A stretch of DNA of 64,000 nt from Isochrysis galbana (Eukaryota; Haptophyta; Isochrysidales; Isochrysidaceae): positions 2,581,834 to 2,645,833 of the forward strand of contig CM030944.1 in NCBI GenBank assembly GCA_018136815.1, in the 5' to 3' direction. The translations under genes and the position numbers were made by a program. The notes below the pieces were generated by a model. It made no database searches. It worked only from the letters and a program-made list of their open reading frames with translations, and had not been told where the DNA came from. This document shows positions 29,871-40,700 of this stretch, piece after piece (the first letter of the stretch is position 1; the number at the start of each line of letters is the position of its first letter).

Positions 29871-31216
29871 CCTCTCCTTGCAGCACCACCACCGGGTGGG
29901 TCTCCGCGCCAAGCGCGGCGCGCGGCGCGGCTGCATTGCCCGCATCACAGCACCCATGGCGAGGCTACGGGTGACCCCAAGCGCGCACGGTGTCGTGTTG
30001 TTCAGTGTCCAGCCGATCGCCGCCGCACACGCACCCTCGCACGCTCACACGCTCAGCCACGCTCGCGCGCTCTGTGCAGGTCATGGAGCGCTTTCTTGCA
30101 AGTGATGGCTCGGGTTCGCAGCTAGCCTGGGGCGATATTCTTTCGGGGGCAGATGGGGCATTCAAAAGGCCTCGCCTACCGATGTGCTATGAAATATTGC
30201 TCGATCTTCGAGTGTTGCTATGAGAAAATGCTGCCGATTGGACGCTTGCTCTCCGTCACCGTCACCACTGTCGCTTTGTCGCCATGTGGCACACGAAAAA
30301 GTGAGGAGCCGCAACGCCCCACTTCTCTTGATGGTAAGGTAATCGAACGTACCGTCCGTCCGACCGCTCAACATCAGGGGATGTTTCGATCTTAGTCGGG
30401 GGGTGTCGCATTCGCGAGCCTCTGCAGGCTATTCCGCTATTTTCCGCTCTACCGTTATATAACCGCGATGGTAAATCATCAATCTTCGTTCTCATGTCTA
30501 TCTATACGTCTACGACGTCTCCACGCTTCTATCAATCACTACACTTCATTCAATGTTGGTCTACCATTATATCCACGTGGCCAAGCAGCTTCTACAGGCT
30601 TCTTTCTACTCGGAATATGAATATGCTCTAGCTCTGGACTGATCACCCAGGCATGGAGATCAAGGGAGTAGTAAGCACGTGTCGATGAAGACCAAGGAAG
30701 TAGCGAGCATCTTGCTTGCTAAAGTACACCCTCAAGAACCTCAAGCATCTAGACTCTGTAAGTCTGACACCTCTGTAAGCTTCTAGACTTTTTAAGTCTA
30801 CCAGCTACTCCATGGCTAAGCTACGTAAAGCTATAGGTAAAGTGCACGCCGCTGTGCTCGCGTTGAGACGCTATTCGCCGATGAATCTTGTAGGATCTTC
30901 ACTAAGCATGGATGAATCCCTTTCGCGCCTTTTCTGTGTGCAATCCTTCTCTAGGACGACGAGTTCTCTTCTGGCCAATTGGTTCCTTCTTTGCTCTCTC
31001 TGTTGACCCACCGTGGCTTTCGCTCCCGTGTTTATTACGTGTTGCCCTTGTTTATGTTAGAAAGTGGTGTGGCGTGTCTTCGTACGCACCCAGCAACCGT
31101 CGCAGCGCTCTGCGATCGAAGCCGTACCGTGACCCCTCGTACCCTTGAGCCCCTACTGCCTTGTGTGTGGTCTCTCGCTAGAAATCACCCACTAGAGATT
31201 GATTCAATCTGTTCCT
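29871..31216. other. No supported gene; retroelement-like debris
   Basis: A splice-acceptor-like gctctgtgcag at about 30080 precedes a 47-residue frame (starting VMERFLASDGSG) of unknown origin. At about 30400 tcggggggtgtcgca resembles a polypurine tract plus LTR start. Otherwise nothing is recognisable. Confidence 0.3.
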
Positions 31217-31429
31217 ATGGACCCATCACCACCCTCTGCACCGCAAAATTCGCCCTCGCCGCCGCGCGCGGACCCCGTCACCACTGCACCCGTGCCCAAG
31301 CCTTCCCAAGTATCTTCACCCGCTACCCAAGTCGATAGGCCGCCTACGGACGCGTGGGTTGCCAAGGATGGAGTCTCAGGAGCCTTACCCGGATCCTGGG
31401 AACAGTCCATCTCCACACACTCGCTCTAG
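31217..31429 (+). pseudogene. Pro-rich frame, gag N-terminus-like, cut by a repeat
   Basis: ATG at 31217 opens 70 codons starting MDPSPPSAPQNSPSPP. The frame ends as the 270-bp repeat copy B begins at 31435. Composition resembles the leader of LTR-retroelement gag proteins. No domain recognised. Confidence 0.3.
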
Positions 31430-31434
31430 CGAGG

Positions 31435-31705
31435 GAGATTGGCGCTTCTGGGCTCCTATCTCACGAATGCCCCCCCCCCCCCTGCGTTGCTTTTACCCGA
31501 AAGGGGTTTTCCCCCAGCGTGGACTCGAGGAGAGGACGCGCTGGGGTGCGCGGGGCCGGTGCATGCACTGGGGGGAGGACAAATATCGAGGGGAGGGGGC
31601 AGTGCCCCCACCCCCCGGTATCACTCGGACACTTGGCCCGTCAGGCATGGCGGGATTCCGGGACTGAGACGTTATGTCCAATTAGCTAGTGGGGTTGGCT
31701 AGGAT
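31435..31705 (+). repeat. Dispersed repeat of about 270 bp, copy B
   Basis: Direct-oriented near-identical copy of 17655-17935. Its last 24 bases (ggttggctaggatataacattgatt) overlap the 3' end of the chromodomain gene that runs in the opposite direction. Confidence 0.75.
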
Positions 31706-31996
31706 ATAACATTGATTATTATTATTATCCTGCGCCGCTCGCGCCCTGCCGCGCAGCTGCTCCGCGAAGTCCGAGGCCTCCTTCTTCTGCCGAGCCTCAA
31801 ACGCGGCGACATCAAGCTCTATGCCCGCCAAGTTGCTCATCGGCTCCCACGTGTCGTCCGCCTCCGTGTAGCCCTTCCATCGTATGAGGTACACGGGTTG
31901 GTTGTGGTTGTCGACGAGCTTGCGCTTCATGATGGACTCCACCTCGTACGTCTGGCTCTCGTCGTCTGAGTCGGGGGCCGTGCGCTTGCGCCCCAT
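31682..31996 (-). CDS. Small chromodomain protein (HP1-like chromodomain only)
   Basis: Intronless 104-residue protein with ATG at 31996. A chromodomain fills residues about 15-65: YEVESIMKRKL, PVYLIRWKGYTEADDTWEPMSNL and an aromatic set (Tyr17, Trp and Tyr in RWKGY, Trp in TWEP) fitting the methyl-lysine cage. A Lys/Glu/Arg helix follows. No chromoshadow domain is present. It would bind methylated histone H3 tails, or it may be a chromodomain freed from a chromoviral integrase. The last ten residues (starting QCYIL) and the stop codon are contributed by the end of dispersed repeat copy B, so the original C terminus was probably replaced when the repeat inserted. Confidence 0.75.
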   Translation of the reverse strand: MGRKRTAPDSDDESQTYEVESIMKRKLVDNHNQPVYLIRWKGYTEADDTWEPMSNLAGIELDVAAFEARQKKEASDFAEQLRGRARAAQDNNNNQCYILANPTS

Positions 31997-32127
31997 CGTT
32001 CACGCACGCCCGCTCCTCGCCCGCTCACCCTCACGCCTCACCCTCACGCGCGTTCCCCGCTCCCCGCTCCCCGCGGGAAAGATATATATTATAGATATAG
32101 GTGGGTGGTGGGTGTGTTCGTACGTGT

Positions 32128-32265
32128 GTCGTGTGTTAACATGTTAACACCCCAAACAGTGTTAACACCCCTGAAATATGCCCTAACACCTTCCTAACAC
32201 GTTCGCTGTTTCTCCTAACACCTTACACCCACATTAGCTGAAATCCACTAACACCCTTAAACATG
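32128..32265. promoter_or_regulatory. Cluster of TAACACC motifs
   Basis: TAACACC occurs five times, and TAACACG once, within about 130 bp, all in one orientation, plus gttaacatgttaac palindromes at the start. It lies between the divergent chromodomain and GTPase genes. It could be a regulatory array or an element terminus. Confidence 0.3.
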
Positions 32266-32271
32266 TTAGGC

Positions 32272-32355
32272 CTTTTCGGAGGGGCTCCGTTGCCGTCGAA
32301 GGGCTACAGTCCGGCAGCACTAAGGTTATACTAACACAACAATAAAGCTCTGACG
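32272..32355 (-). mobile_element. Truncated LTR copy (same family as 7272 and 14064)
   Basis: Read on the minus strand from 32355 it starts cgtcagagctttattgttgt and continues ttagtataaccttagtgctg and cgacggcaacggagcccct, as in 14064-14150. The rest of the LTR is missing. Confidence 0.65.
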
Positions 32356-32528
32356 ATAGTCTTATAGTCTTGTTGTTGACTAGGTGGCTGGCTTGTTGAC
32401 CCTGTGTGGCTCGCGTGGCGGGCGGAGGCCGTCCCCTCTCTCCCTCTCCTTCTCACCCTCCTCCCTCTCCCTCTCCTCCCTCTCGCGCCCTCCTCCCCAA
32501 CCTCGCGCGCGCGCGTACCTGCCTCGCA

Positions 32529-33829
32529 ATGGCTCTAGCCTCTCTGCTGCTCGCGAGCAGCGCTGTCGGCCGGCCGCTGGTTGAGCTGGCCGGCCGGAGC
32601 CGAGTGGTTGTCGCGAGCGAATCTATCACAGCCACGCGGCCCGTGATCGACTGGTACCCGGGACACATTGCTAAGGCGGAGCGCCTGATGTCGGAGGTCC
32701 TTTCCATGGTTGACGTGGTCGTCGAGCTGCGCGATGCGCGCATCCCAAGCTCGACTGCCCATCCAATGCTCACCACATGGATTGGTTCTCGAGGTCATGT
32801 GCTCGCGCTGAACAGGATGGATTCAGCGCCAGAGTTCGCCCTTGCACAGTGGAGCCAGGCCATTGCCGGCGCAGACGGACCGAAACCAGTCCTTGTCGAC
32901 GCCAAGAAGGGCGCAGGAGTAGATGAACTGAGGCGAGCAATTTTACAAGAGGGGAAGTGAGTGCCCGTCATGCTGCGAGCGGCATGCGGCCCTCCAAGCA
33001 GCCTACTCCCATCGTGACCCGCACGATTGCAATCTCGGAGGAGGCGCGAATGCCCTAACGGTTGGCTCAGTCAGTAAGCATCTGATCGCATTCCTCAAAC
33101 TCCTACTCGTAGGTACGTGAACGAACGGCGCAAGAGGCGAGGTATCAATCCGCGCCCAGTGCGTGCAGCCATACTTGGATATCCCAACGTGGGCAAATCG
33201 GCGCTTATTAATCGCTTGGTTGGACGGCGAAAAGCGAAGTCAGAGAACCGTCCGGGAGTGACGCGAGGATTCTGCTGGGTGCGGATCGATCCCCAGGTAC
33301 AGCTGCTCGACTCGCCAGGTATTATCCCCGCTAAGCAGGTGTCTCAGCGGACGGCGTATCACTTGGCGATGTGCGATGACATCGGTAGCGCGGCATACGA
33401 CACGAGGTCAGTCGCAGCTGCGCTGGTGGAAACCCTCGTACTTGCGGAGCGGGAGCGGCCATCGTACGTGCGATTAGGCAAGATGCGCGAGCGCTGGGGG
33501 ATTGACCCCGAAGACTGCTCATGTGGCGAGGAGTACATCAACGCTCTCGCCGAGGTGCTTACTTACACTAGCCCAAATCCTCGTCCTCCCAGCCGTGCTC
33601 ATTCACAGCCACATAGGTCGCGTAGACGTTTGCAAGCCCTTACATAAGCACTTGAACGTGCCCGATACGTGAGGATGAGCACATTTACGTGCCTGTTTTC
33701 TTGCAGGTGCGCTTTACCGGTGACGTGCAACGCGCAGCTACAACCATTTTGAAAGATTTTCGGATGGGCATGCTCGGCAAGATGTGTCTCGAGTGGCCGA
33801 ATCTTGAGGAGGCGGACGGGTTCACATGA
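32529..33829 (+). CDS. RbgA/YlqF-type circularly permuted ribosome-assembly GTPase
   Basis: Exons 32529-32956, 33113-33554 and 33707-33829 (GT-AG introns of 156 and 152 bp) give 330 residues. The family signature [11 protein letters not shown] is at 42-52. G motifs come in the permuted order G4-G5-G1-G2-G3: NRMD (95-98, where NKxD is usual), DAKKG (124-128), GYPNVGKS (165-172), PGVTRG (190-195) and LLDSPG (207-212). The first intron interrupts the codon before [15 protein letters not shown]. Bacterial RbgA and mitochondrial MTG1 use GTP hydrolysis to complete the large ribosomal subunit. The N terminus ([17 protein letters not shown]) resembles an organelle-targeting sequence, so I infer a plastid or mitochondrial role. 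The C-terminal RbgA domain ends ...LEEADGFT. Confidence 0.93.
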
Positions 33830-34360
33830 GATTTGTATGCATGTGTTGCTTGCCCATACAGTGCACGCGAGCGTATCCTCCCTTGGTACCCCTTGGTACC
33901 GCCCTGTATTCGTATGCATCACCCTCCGATTCTCGCTTGCGTAGCATGTAGGCCATATTCATCCTACATGGTGTATAGTGGATGTGTGGTTGCCATCGTC
34001 ACCATTCTCATTCCCACAACCGGTCGCCATTCGCGACTAGGAGAAGTCGATTGGAGATCTGGGACCACGACTGTGTTTTGGGTGCATTGGTTGCTACTTT
34101 TGATTTGCTGAAGTCATTCTAATTCTACGCATTTGCATTTGTCATTTGTATCTATCTGTTCCTGTTGCTCAAAAAGCCTATTGCAATAGCCTTGGAGCGC
34201 GTGCCGTGACTGACTGCTCGCCCCAGGCGACCCCCGCCATCGCTCCCCACTGGGGACTTCAAACGCCGCCGTAGGGTCGGCTCGTCGCAGAACTCTCTCG
34301 GCCTCCCCCTCTCCCTCAGCCCTATCCCACATCCCACCCCTGCGCCCACGCGCGAGAGGT
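33830..34360. other. No gene supported
   Basis: Moderate AT content; nothing recognised except the C-rich end near 34200-34360. Confidence 0.35.
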
Positions 34361-34470
34361 CGCATTCCGTCGAATATGAATCTGGGATAGACTCGGTTGA
34401 GCCATTAAATGTCCATGGTTTATTTATGATATTTAGTTTAATATTACTACTATATCAACGAGCCATATAC
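34361..34470 (+). mobile_element. Diverged type-A TIR end
   Basis: ttccgtcgaatatgaatctg with ggttgagccattaaatgtcc is recognisable as a diverged copy of the 3767 and 34684 ends, in the same orientation and about 310 bp before the good copy. Confidence 0.5.
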
Positions 34471-34683
34471 ATCCGAAAAATTTAAAGCCACACGTCACAC
34501 GTTAACACTAGTGCAGCGCTTCACCTGCCGTCGCGTCATCCTTTCCCTTGCATCCTCAGCGACTGCCTCTGTGACGCGTGACAACAAGACGGCCTCCTAT
34601 GCTCCTTGGCTCCTGAATCCAGACGTAGAGCAGCTTACAGCTTACCACCGCACTTATTCCACCAATGGATTCTGCCTTTATTG

Positions 34684-34990
34684 AGGTGTCGTTCCGTCAA
34701 TAGTGGGACATCAGTCGAATTGAGCGATCAAATGTCCACAGTTGTATTGTAGTTGTTTAACATTAGATCTTGTTAAAATTATAAGAGAGAGGCCGTCAAA
34801 GCTTCTTCGCTAATCACATCGGTGCATACCGTGCATGGGCACGGCGCGATGTGCATCGGTCCCCCCGCGGATACGCCGTGCGCGCGCATGTCAACCCGTT
34901 CCGTGTGTGTAGCCCCTGCGGCCCACAACTACGTAAACTGGCCATATAAGAGATGTTTCGTTACACAGCGCCTGTGATGACTTGCAATCA
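34684..34990 (+). mobile_element. Type-A TIR end and module preceding the giant array
   Basis: Starts AGGTGTCGTTCCGTCAATAG and runs in the same order as 16046 back to 15770: the block with GATCTTGTTAAAATTATAAG, the palindrome cgtgcatgggcacg, ccccgcggatacgccgtgcg, then tacgtaaactggccatataa. The Pro/Ser-type 15-bp array begins right after at about 35010. Confidence 0.75.
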
Positions 34991-35009
34991 CATGTGCACG
35001 CCGTGCCGT

Positions 35010-37670
35010 CGAGGCCGCCTCCGTCTCCCCCGCCCTCGCCGCCTCCACCGTCGCCTCCGCCGCCTCCGTCTCCACCTCCGCCCACGCCGCCGCCCTCGCC
35101 GCCCCCGCCGTCGAGGCCACCTCCGTCTCCTCCGCCCTCGCCGCCTCCACCGTCACCCCCGCCCCCTCCGTCTCCGCCTCCGCCCACGCCTCCGCCCTCG
35201 CCGCCTCCGCCGTCGAGGCCGCCTCCGTCTCCTCCGCCCTCGCCGCCTCCACCGTCACCTCCACCCCCTCCGTCTCCGCCTCCGCCGACTCCGCCACCCT
35301 CGCCGCCTCCGCCGTCAAAGCCGCCTCCGTCTCCTCCGCCCTCTCCGCCTCCACCGTCGCCTCCGCCCCCTCCGTCTCCGCCTCCTCCGATTCCGCCGCC
35401 CTCGCCGCCTCCGCCTCGATCGCCGCCGCCTTCGCCGCCTCCGCCCTGGCCACCCTCGACACCACCGCCCTCTCCGCCACCACCTTCGCCGCCGCCGCCG
35501 GTGCCCCCCGAACCCCCGCCTCCCTCGCCCCACCGCCATCGAAGCCGCCTCCGTCTCCCCCGCCCTCTCCTCCTCCTCCGTCGCCTCCGCCGCCTCCGTC
35601 TCCACCTCCGCCAACGCCGCCGCCCTCGCCGCCACCGCCATCGAGGCCGCCTCCGTCTCCTCCTCCCTCTCCTCCTCCACCATCGCCTCCGCCTCCTCCG
35701 TCTCCGCCTCCGCCGCCTCCGCCGCCCTCGCCGCCTCCGCCGTCGAGGCCGCCTCCGACTCCGCCGCCCTCGCCGCCTCCGCCGTCGAGGCCGCCTCCGT
35801 CTCCTCCGCCCTCTCCTCCTCCTCCGTCACCTCCGCCCCCTCCGTCTCCGCCTCCGCCGACTCCGCCACCCTCGCCGCCTCCGCCGTCGAAGCCGCCTCC
35901 GTCTCCCCCGCCCTCTCCTCCTCCTCCGTCGCCACCGCCGCCTCCGTCTCCACCTCCGCCCACGCCGCCGCCCTCGCCGCCACCGCCTTCGAGGCCGCCT
36001 CCGTCTCCTCCGCCGTCTCCTCCTCCTCCATCGCTCCCGCCCCCTCCGTCCCCGCCTCCGCCGACGCCGCCGCCCTCACCGCCACCGCCATCGAACCCTC
36101 CGCCGTCTCCTCCGCCCTCTCCTCCTCCTCCCTCGCCTCCGCCTCCTCCGTCTCCTCCTCCGCCCTCGCCCCCGCCGCCTTTGAGGCCGCCTCCGTCTCC
36201 TCCGCCTTCTCCACCTCCACCCTCCCTTCCGCCTCCTCCGTCTCCGCCTCCTCCCACGCCGCCTCCCTCGCCACCGCCGCCATCGAGGCCGCCGCCATCT
36301 ACGCCACCTCCCTCGCCGCCACCGCCGTCGCGGCCGCCTCCGCCTCCCCCGTCGTCTCCACCCTCACCTCCTCCACCGCCATCGTCCCCTTCGCCACCGT
36401 CTCCTCCTCCGCCCATAGAGCCTTCTTCGCCGCCTTTGCCGTCGACACCACCTCCCTCGTCGCCTCCGCCCACGCCGCCGCCCTCGCCTCCACCACCGTC
36501 GAGGCCGCCGCCGTCTCCTCCGCCGTCTCCTCCGCCCTCTCCTCCTCCTCCCTCGTCTCCGCCCCCTCCGTCTCCTCCTCCGCCGACGCCACCGCCCTCT
36601 CCGCCACCGCCATCGAAGCCTCCGCCGTCTCCGCCTCCACCATCGCCTCCGCCTCCTCCGTCTCCACCTCCGCCCACGCCGCCGCCCTCGCCGCCACCGC
36701 CATCGAACCCTCCGCCATCTCTTCCCCCCACTCCTCCTCCTCCTTCGTCTCCGCCCCCTCCGTCTCCTCCTCCGCCGACGCCACCGCCCTCTCCGCCACC
36801 GCCATCGACGCCTCCGCCGTCTCCGCCTCCGCCATCGCCTCCGCCTCCTCCGTCTCCACCTCCGCCCACGCCCCCGCCCTCGCCGCCACCGCCATCGAGC
36901 CCTCCGCCGTCTCCTCCCCCCTCTCCTCCTCCTCCCTCGACTCCGCCTCCTCCGTCTCCTCCTCCGCCCACGGCTCCGCCCTCGCCGCCACCGCCATCGA
37001 AGCCTCCGCCATCTCCTCCTCCTCCATCGACTCCGCCTCCTCCGTCTCCTCCTCCGCCCACGCCTCCGCCCTCGCCGCCATCGGACCCTCCGCCGTCTCC
37101 GCCCCCCTCTCCTCCTCCTCCCTCGCCTCCACCTCCTCCGTCTCCGCCTCCTCCCACGCCGCCTCCCTCGCCACCACCGCCGTCGAGGCCGCCTCCGTCT
37201 CGTCCTCCTCCGCCTCCCCCGTCGTCTCCACCCTCACCTCCCTCGCCACCGCATCCTCCTCCGCCCATAGAGCCTTCTTCGCCGCCTTTGCCGTCGACAC
37301 CACCGCCCTCATCGCCGCCGCCATCGAGTCCGCCTTCGCCTCCTCCTCCCTCGTCTCCGCCCCCTCCATCTCCGCCCCCGCCCACTCCACCGCCCTCGCC
37401 GCCTCCGCCGTCGAGGCCGCCGCCGTCTCCTCCTCCGTCTATTCCGCCCTCTCCTCCTCCTCCGTCGCCTCCGCCCCCTCCGTCTCCGCCTCCGCCCACG
37501 CCGCCACCCTCTCCCCCACCGCCATCGAAGCCTCCGCCGCCGCCTCCTTCAGCACCACCGCCATCGGCTCCTCCCCCTCCCTCACCTCCTCCACCTACCC
37601 CACCACCACCGTCCACGCCGCCTCCGTCACTTCCGCCGCCATCGCCGCCTCCTCCTACCCCGCCTCCCTC
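35010..37670 (+). repeat. Left arm of the giant 15-bp minisatellite (C-rich on the plus strand)
   Basis: Units resemble ccgccctcgccgcct; translated they give SPPPP-type pentapeptides. A higher-order unit of about 102 bp (34 residues: [34 protein letters not shown]) recurs in the first 500 bp. The SPPPP-reading frame changes near 35520, so no single frame runs through, and there is no ATG at its start. I treat it as a repeat, not a proven extensin or pherophorin gene. Confidence 0.9.
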
Positions 37671-37755
37671 GACCCCACGTGCACCCTGTCGCGCTGCTTC
37701 AAGCACGCGACAAAGCCGGCGTAGTCGTAGGTGAGGAAGTCGAGCACGCACGCGA
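37650..37755 (-). other. Unique core between the two arms, coding-like on the minus strand
   Basis: On the minus strand, coming out of the right arm in its SPPPP frame, the sequence reads LACVLDFLTYDYAGFVACLK, then QRDRVHVGSREAG and a TAG. This is a normal-looking amphipathic peptide of about 33 residues between two extreme repeats. It may be the C-terminal end of a Pro-rich protein encoded by the right arm. No family recognised. Confidence 0.4.
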
Positions 37756-40700
37756 GGGGCGGCGGTGGCGAGGGAGGAGGCGGCGAGGGCGGAGGGGGCG
37801 AGGGCGGAGGCGGCGAGGGCGGAGGGGGCGAGGGCGGAGGCGGCGAGGGCGGAGGCGGCGAAGGCGGAGGCGGCGAGGGCGGAGGTGGCGAGGGTGGCGG
37901 CGAAGGTGGAGGCGGAGAGGGCGGAGGCGGAGAGGGCGGGGGTGGCGAGGGCGGAGGTGGCGAAGGCGGAGGCGGCGAGGGCGGAGGGGGCGAGGGCGGA
38001 GGCGGCGAAGGAGGCGGCGAGGGCGGAGGCGGTGACGGTGGAGGAGGGGAAGGCGGAGGCGGCGAAGGAGGAGGCGGCGAAGGCGGTGGAGGGGAGGGGG
38101 GTGGTGGAGATGGAGGAGGTGGCGAGGGCGGCGGCGGCGAAGGCGGCGGCGGCGAGGGGGCGGAGGAGAGGGCGGTGGCGGCGAAGGCGGTGGTGGCGAG
38201 GGTGGTGGTGGAGATGGAGGCGGTGGTGAAGGCGGCGGTGGAGATGGAGGAGGTGGCGAGGGCGGCGGCGGCGAAGGCGGCGGCGGCGAGGGGGGCGGAG
38301 GAGAGGGCGGTGGCGGCGAAGGCGGTGGTGGCGAGGGTGGTGGTGGAGATGGAGGCGGTGGTGAAGGCGGCGGTGGAGACGGGGGCGGCGGCGAGGGCGG
38401 CGGTGGAGACGGAGGCGGTGAAGGCGGTGGTGGAGAGGGCGGAGGTGGCGAGGGCGGCGGTGGAGACGGCGGAGGCGGCGAAGGGGGCGGCGGCGAGGGC
38501 GGCGGCGAGGGCGGCGGCGGCGAGGGCGGCGGTGGCGAAGGGGGCGGTGGCGAGGGCGGCGGCGGCGAGGGCGGCGGCGGCGAGGGTGGCGGCGGCGACG
38601 GCGGCGGCGGCGAGGGAGGTGGCGGCGAAGGCGGCGGTGGAGATGGAGGTGGAGGAGATGGAGGTGGTGGAGATGGAGGTGGCGGAGAGGGGGGCGGTGG
38701 AGAGGGGGGCGGCGGTGAGGGTGGTGGTGGAGAGGGCGGTGGTGGAGACGGAGGCGGCGGTGACGGCGGTGGGGGCGACGGAGGCGGCGGCGACGGAGGC
38801 GGCGGCGAAGGGGGTGGTGGCGATGGAGGTGGCGGAGATGGTGGTGGCGGAGATGGAGGTGGCGGAGAGGGGGGCGGCGGTGAGGGTGGTGGTGGAGAGG
38901 GCGGTGGTGGAGACGGAGGCGGCGGTGACGGCGGTGGGGGCGATGGAGGCGGCGGCGAAGGGGGTGGTGGCGATGGAGGAGGCGGCGAGGGCGGTGGTGG
39001 AGACGGAGGCGGCGGAGACGGTGGTGGTGGGGACGGAGGCGGTGGCGAAGGGGGCGGCGGTGAAGGCGGCGGAGGCGAAGGCGGCGGAGGCGAAGGCGGC
39101 GGTGGAGACGGAGGAGGCGGCGAGGGAGGAGGAGGAGAGGGAGGAGGAGGAGAAGGAGGAGGAGGAGAAGGAGGAGGCGGCGAGGGAGGAGGAGGAGAGG
39201 GTGGAGGAGGCGAGGGTGGTGGTGGAGACGGAGGCGGCGGAGACGGTGGAGGTGGCGACGGAGGCGGTGGTGAAGGGGGTGGCGGTGAAGGCGGCGGAGG
39301 CGAGGGAGGAGGCGGCGAAGGCGGAGGTGGAGATGGAGGTGGCGGAGAGGGAGGTGGCGGAGAGGGTGGGGGCGGTGAGGGTGGAGGCGGAGAGGGAGGA
39401 GGAGGAGAGGGCGGAGGAGGAGAAGGAGGAGGAGGAGATGGAGGAGGTGGCGAGGGAGGAGGAGGAGAGGGAGGAGGAGGAGAGGGCGGAGGAGGAGAGG
39501 GAGGTGGCGGCGAGGGAGGCGGAGGCGAGGGAGGAGGAGGAGAGGGCGGCGGCGGTGAGGGCGGAGGCGGTGAAGGTGGCGGCGGAGATGGAGGAGGCGG
39601 CGAGGGCGGAGGTGGAGATGGAGGAGGCGGCGAGGGCGGAGGTGGAGATGGAGGTGGCGGCGAGGGAGGCGGAGGCGAGGGAGGAGGAGGTGAGGGCGGT
39701 GGTGGAGATGGAGGAGGCGGCGAGGGCGGCGGTGGAGATGGAGGTGGCGGCGAGGGAGGCGGAGGCGAGGGCGGCGGTGGTGAGGGCGGAGGCGGAGACG
39801 GAGGAGGCGGTGAGGGGGGTGGCGGAGATGGAGGAGGCGGCGAGGGTGGAGGTGGAGATGGAGGTGGCGGCGAAGGCGGAGGCGGCGAGGGCGGAGGTGG
39901 AGATGGAGGAGGCGGCGAGGGCGGAGGTGGAGATGGAGGTGGCGGCGAGGGAGGCGGAGGCGAGGGCGGCGGTGGTGAGGGTGGAGGCGGAGAGGGTGGT
40001 GGCGGAGACGGAGGAGGCGGTGAGGGGGGTGGCGGAGATGGAGGAGGCGGCGAGGGCGGAGGTGGAGATGGAGGTGGCGGCGAAGGCGGAGGCGGCGAGG
40101 GTGGTGGCGGAGACGGAGGAGGCGGTGATGGAGGAGGCGGCGAGGGCGGAGGTGGAGACGGAGGAGGAGGCGAGGGCGGCGGCGGCGAGGGCGGCGGCGG
40201 AGACGGAGGAGGAGGTGAGGGAGGAGGAGAGGGAGGAGGAGGAGAGGGAGGAGGAGGAGAGGGAGGAGGCGGTGAAGGTGGCGGCGGAGATGGAGGAGGC
40301 GGCGAGGGCGGTGGCGGCGAGGGTGGTGGTGGAGACGGAGGAGGAGGAGAGGGAGGAGGAGGAGAAGGAGGAGGAGGAGAAGGAGGAGGAGGAGAGGGTG
40401 GAGGAGGGGAAGGAGGAGGAGGAGAGGGTGGAGGAGGAGAGGGAGGAGGAGGAGAGGGTGGAGGAGGAGAGGGAGGAGGAGGGGAGGGAGGAGGCGGCGA
40501 GGGCGGCGGTGGAGACGGAGGCGGCGGCGAGGGCGGTGGTGGAGATGGAGGAGGAGGAGATGGAGGCGGCGGCGAGGGCGGCGGTGGAGACGGAGGCGGC
40601 GGCGAGGGCGGTGGTGGAGATGGAGGAGGAGGAGAGGGAGGCGGTGGCGAGGGAGGAGGTGGAGATGGAGGGGGCGGAGATGGAGGAGGTGGCGAGGGCG

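Noticed and set aside
33030-33105. A tRNA-like sequence in the first intron of the GTPase gene
   Set aside because: A D-arm-like ggctcagtcagta is present but no acceptor stem or T-arm (GTTCRA) could be matched.
34982-37734. A pherophorin or extensin gene on the plus strand of the left arm
   Set aside because: No ATG at the start, a frame change near 35520, no signal peptide and no globular domain. The array seems derived from a TIR element.
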